A stretch of 64,000 nt of DNA from Gorsachius magnificus (lineage: Eukaryota; Chordata; Aves; Pelecaniformes; Ardeidae), in the NCBI GenBank assembly GCA_034008185.1, contig CM067081.1, positions 930,001 through 994,000 of the forward strand. The letters are read 5' to 3'. The position numbers were made by a program, and so were the translations under genes. The notes under the pieces were generated by a model, which made no database searches, was not told the origin of the DNA, and saw only the letters and a program-made list of their open reading frames with translations. This document shows, piece after piece, positions 62,877-64,000 of the stretch. Each line of letters opens with the position of its first letter. Within the stretch, counting starts at the first letter, position 1.

Positions 62877-63614
62877 CACTTGCCCTTCCCTTCGCTGCAT
62901 GCCCTTCTCCTGCCAGCTGTGCCGGAGCGCGGCCGGTCCCTGCCATGCTGGGCGGCTTTGCCTCCCACCCTTCCCGGCCTCTCCGGGGGAGCGGGATCGA
63001 TGCTGAGTCAGCAAACGCGCGTGGTCGAAACCTTTCAAAATTGAGTGTTTTGCCGGAGCCCCGGCCAGCAACGCCCGTGCTGGGCTGGGGACGCTCGCAC
63101 CCCCCTGCAGGTGAAGGGGATTTCGAGGCGCGGGACGTTGCCGGCTGTCCCCAGGCAAATGACACTGTGGTGTCCCCACCAGAGGGACAGGACCCTGCGG
63201 CCCGCTGGAGGAGCGGGGGCAGGATGCGTGCCGTGCCGTGGGCTGGCTGGGGGGGCCACCGGTGCCAGCAGCTCCGCACGTGCCCTCCCAAACCGTGGGA
63301 GCTGCCTCAGGGCAGCGCCAGGGGCACATCCTTGGGGCCCCCCCAGCTCCAGCCGTGATCATCACCCCCCATCCCTGGAGCAGGCTGTCCCACTGCGCTG
63401 CTCCCGTGGGAACGTGGGGGAGGGAAAGGGGGTCTCGTCGCCCCCCCCCCGGGAATAGCGTGGGAGCCGGCTCCCGGGGACCGTGGGCGCGGGGGGCCGC
63501 GGAGGTGGGGGCTGGGCAGGGCCCCGTGGCGCTGCTGGGGACACCCCCCCCCGCCACCGTGCTGGCAGGGAGATGGGACAGCAGGTCCGTGGGCTGGCAA
63601 CTCCCCGGGGAGGG
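62877..63614. other. Unique DNA between telomere-like tract and terminal array
   Basis: Nothing recognised. Confidence 0.4.
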
Positions 63615-64000
63615 CAAAGTCAGGCATGCTTGGGCATCGCTGGGCATTGCTTGGCATCGCTGGACATCCTTGGGCATCGCTGGGCATCGCTTGGGCATCA
63701 CCTGGGCATCGCTGGGCATCGCTCAGGCATTGCTGGGCATTCTTGGGCATCCTTGGGCATCGCTTGGGCACCCTTGGGCATCCTTGGGCATCGCTTGGCA
63801 TCGCTCAGGCATCGCTTGGCATCGCTGGGCATCGCTTGGGCATCACCTGGGCATCGCTTGGCATCGCTCAGGCATTGCTGGGCATTGCTTGGGCATCCTT
63901 GGGCGTCGCTTGGGCACCCTTGGGCATCCTTGGGCATCGCTTGGCATCGCTCAGGCATCGCTTGGCATCGTTTGGGCATCCTTGGGCATCCTTGGGCATC
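63615..64000. repeat. 11-12-bp tandem repeat TTGGGCATCGC, continues past the window
   Basis: About 33 units of ttgggcatcgc, ctgggcatcgc and ttgggcatcct. A longer block (about 63700-63820) recurs at 63830-63950, so there is a second-order period of ~130 bp. The right end is cut by the window. Confidence 0.94.

Noticed and set aside
56054..64000. miR-139, which lies in a PDE2A intron in mammals
   Set aside because: I looked for its mature sequence core (tctacagtgcacgtgtct) on + and found no match; it may lie further right.

Overview
This is vertebrate nuclear DNA, almost certainly from a bird. The evidence is several CR1 LINE 3' ends, two of them ending in the typical ATTCTRTG-type tail. The sequence is also extremely GC-rich with long G and C homopolymers, and one gene with many small exons is readable by eye. 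The density of minisatellites and a telomere-like tract near the right end suggest a microchromosome or a subtelomeric region; that is inference.

Only one protein-coding gene can be supported: ARAP1 (ArfGAP with RhoGAP domain, ankyrin repeat and PH domain 1), on the + strand. Its start codon is at 7943, its stop codon ends at 35252 and its poly(A) signal is at 35894. I read 19 coding exons plus one damaged ankyrin-region exon, with splice phases that agree across almost every junction. Domain order is SAM (exon 1), proline-rich and acidic linker (exons 1-5), PH1 (5-8), PH2 (8-10), ArfGAP with its C4 zinc finger and arginine finger (10-12), a broken ankyrin exon, and PH3 (14-15). A 500-N assembly gap follows (29634-30133), then the C-terminal PH domain and tail. 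The rest of PH3, PH4, RhoGAP and the Ras-association domain are missing, almost certainly inside the gap. Two other exons each need one missing base, in a GGGG run, to stay in frame, which points to sequence errors rather than a pseudogene.

Layout: 1-7863 is upstream DNA with a 1.4-kb array of ~20-bp units and other repeats. 7864-35920 is ARAP1, with large introns filled with private minisatellites. 35.9-55.2 kb is intergenic: several arrays (the largest 1.9 kb of 15-bp units), CR1 copies and a few AT-richer islands that look like regulatory elements. 55.6-56.05 kb is a CpG island ending in a good splice donor, a candidate non-coding first exon of the next gene. From remembered mammalian gene order that gene would be PDE2A, but no PDE2A coding sequence is present. 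56.05-64 kb would then be its first intron: a few motif-rich islands, a telomere-like tract and an 11-bp array that runs off the window.

Most long open frames here are artefacts of stop-free tandem repeats and GC bias and are not reported as genes.
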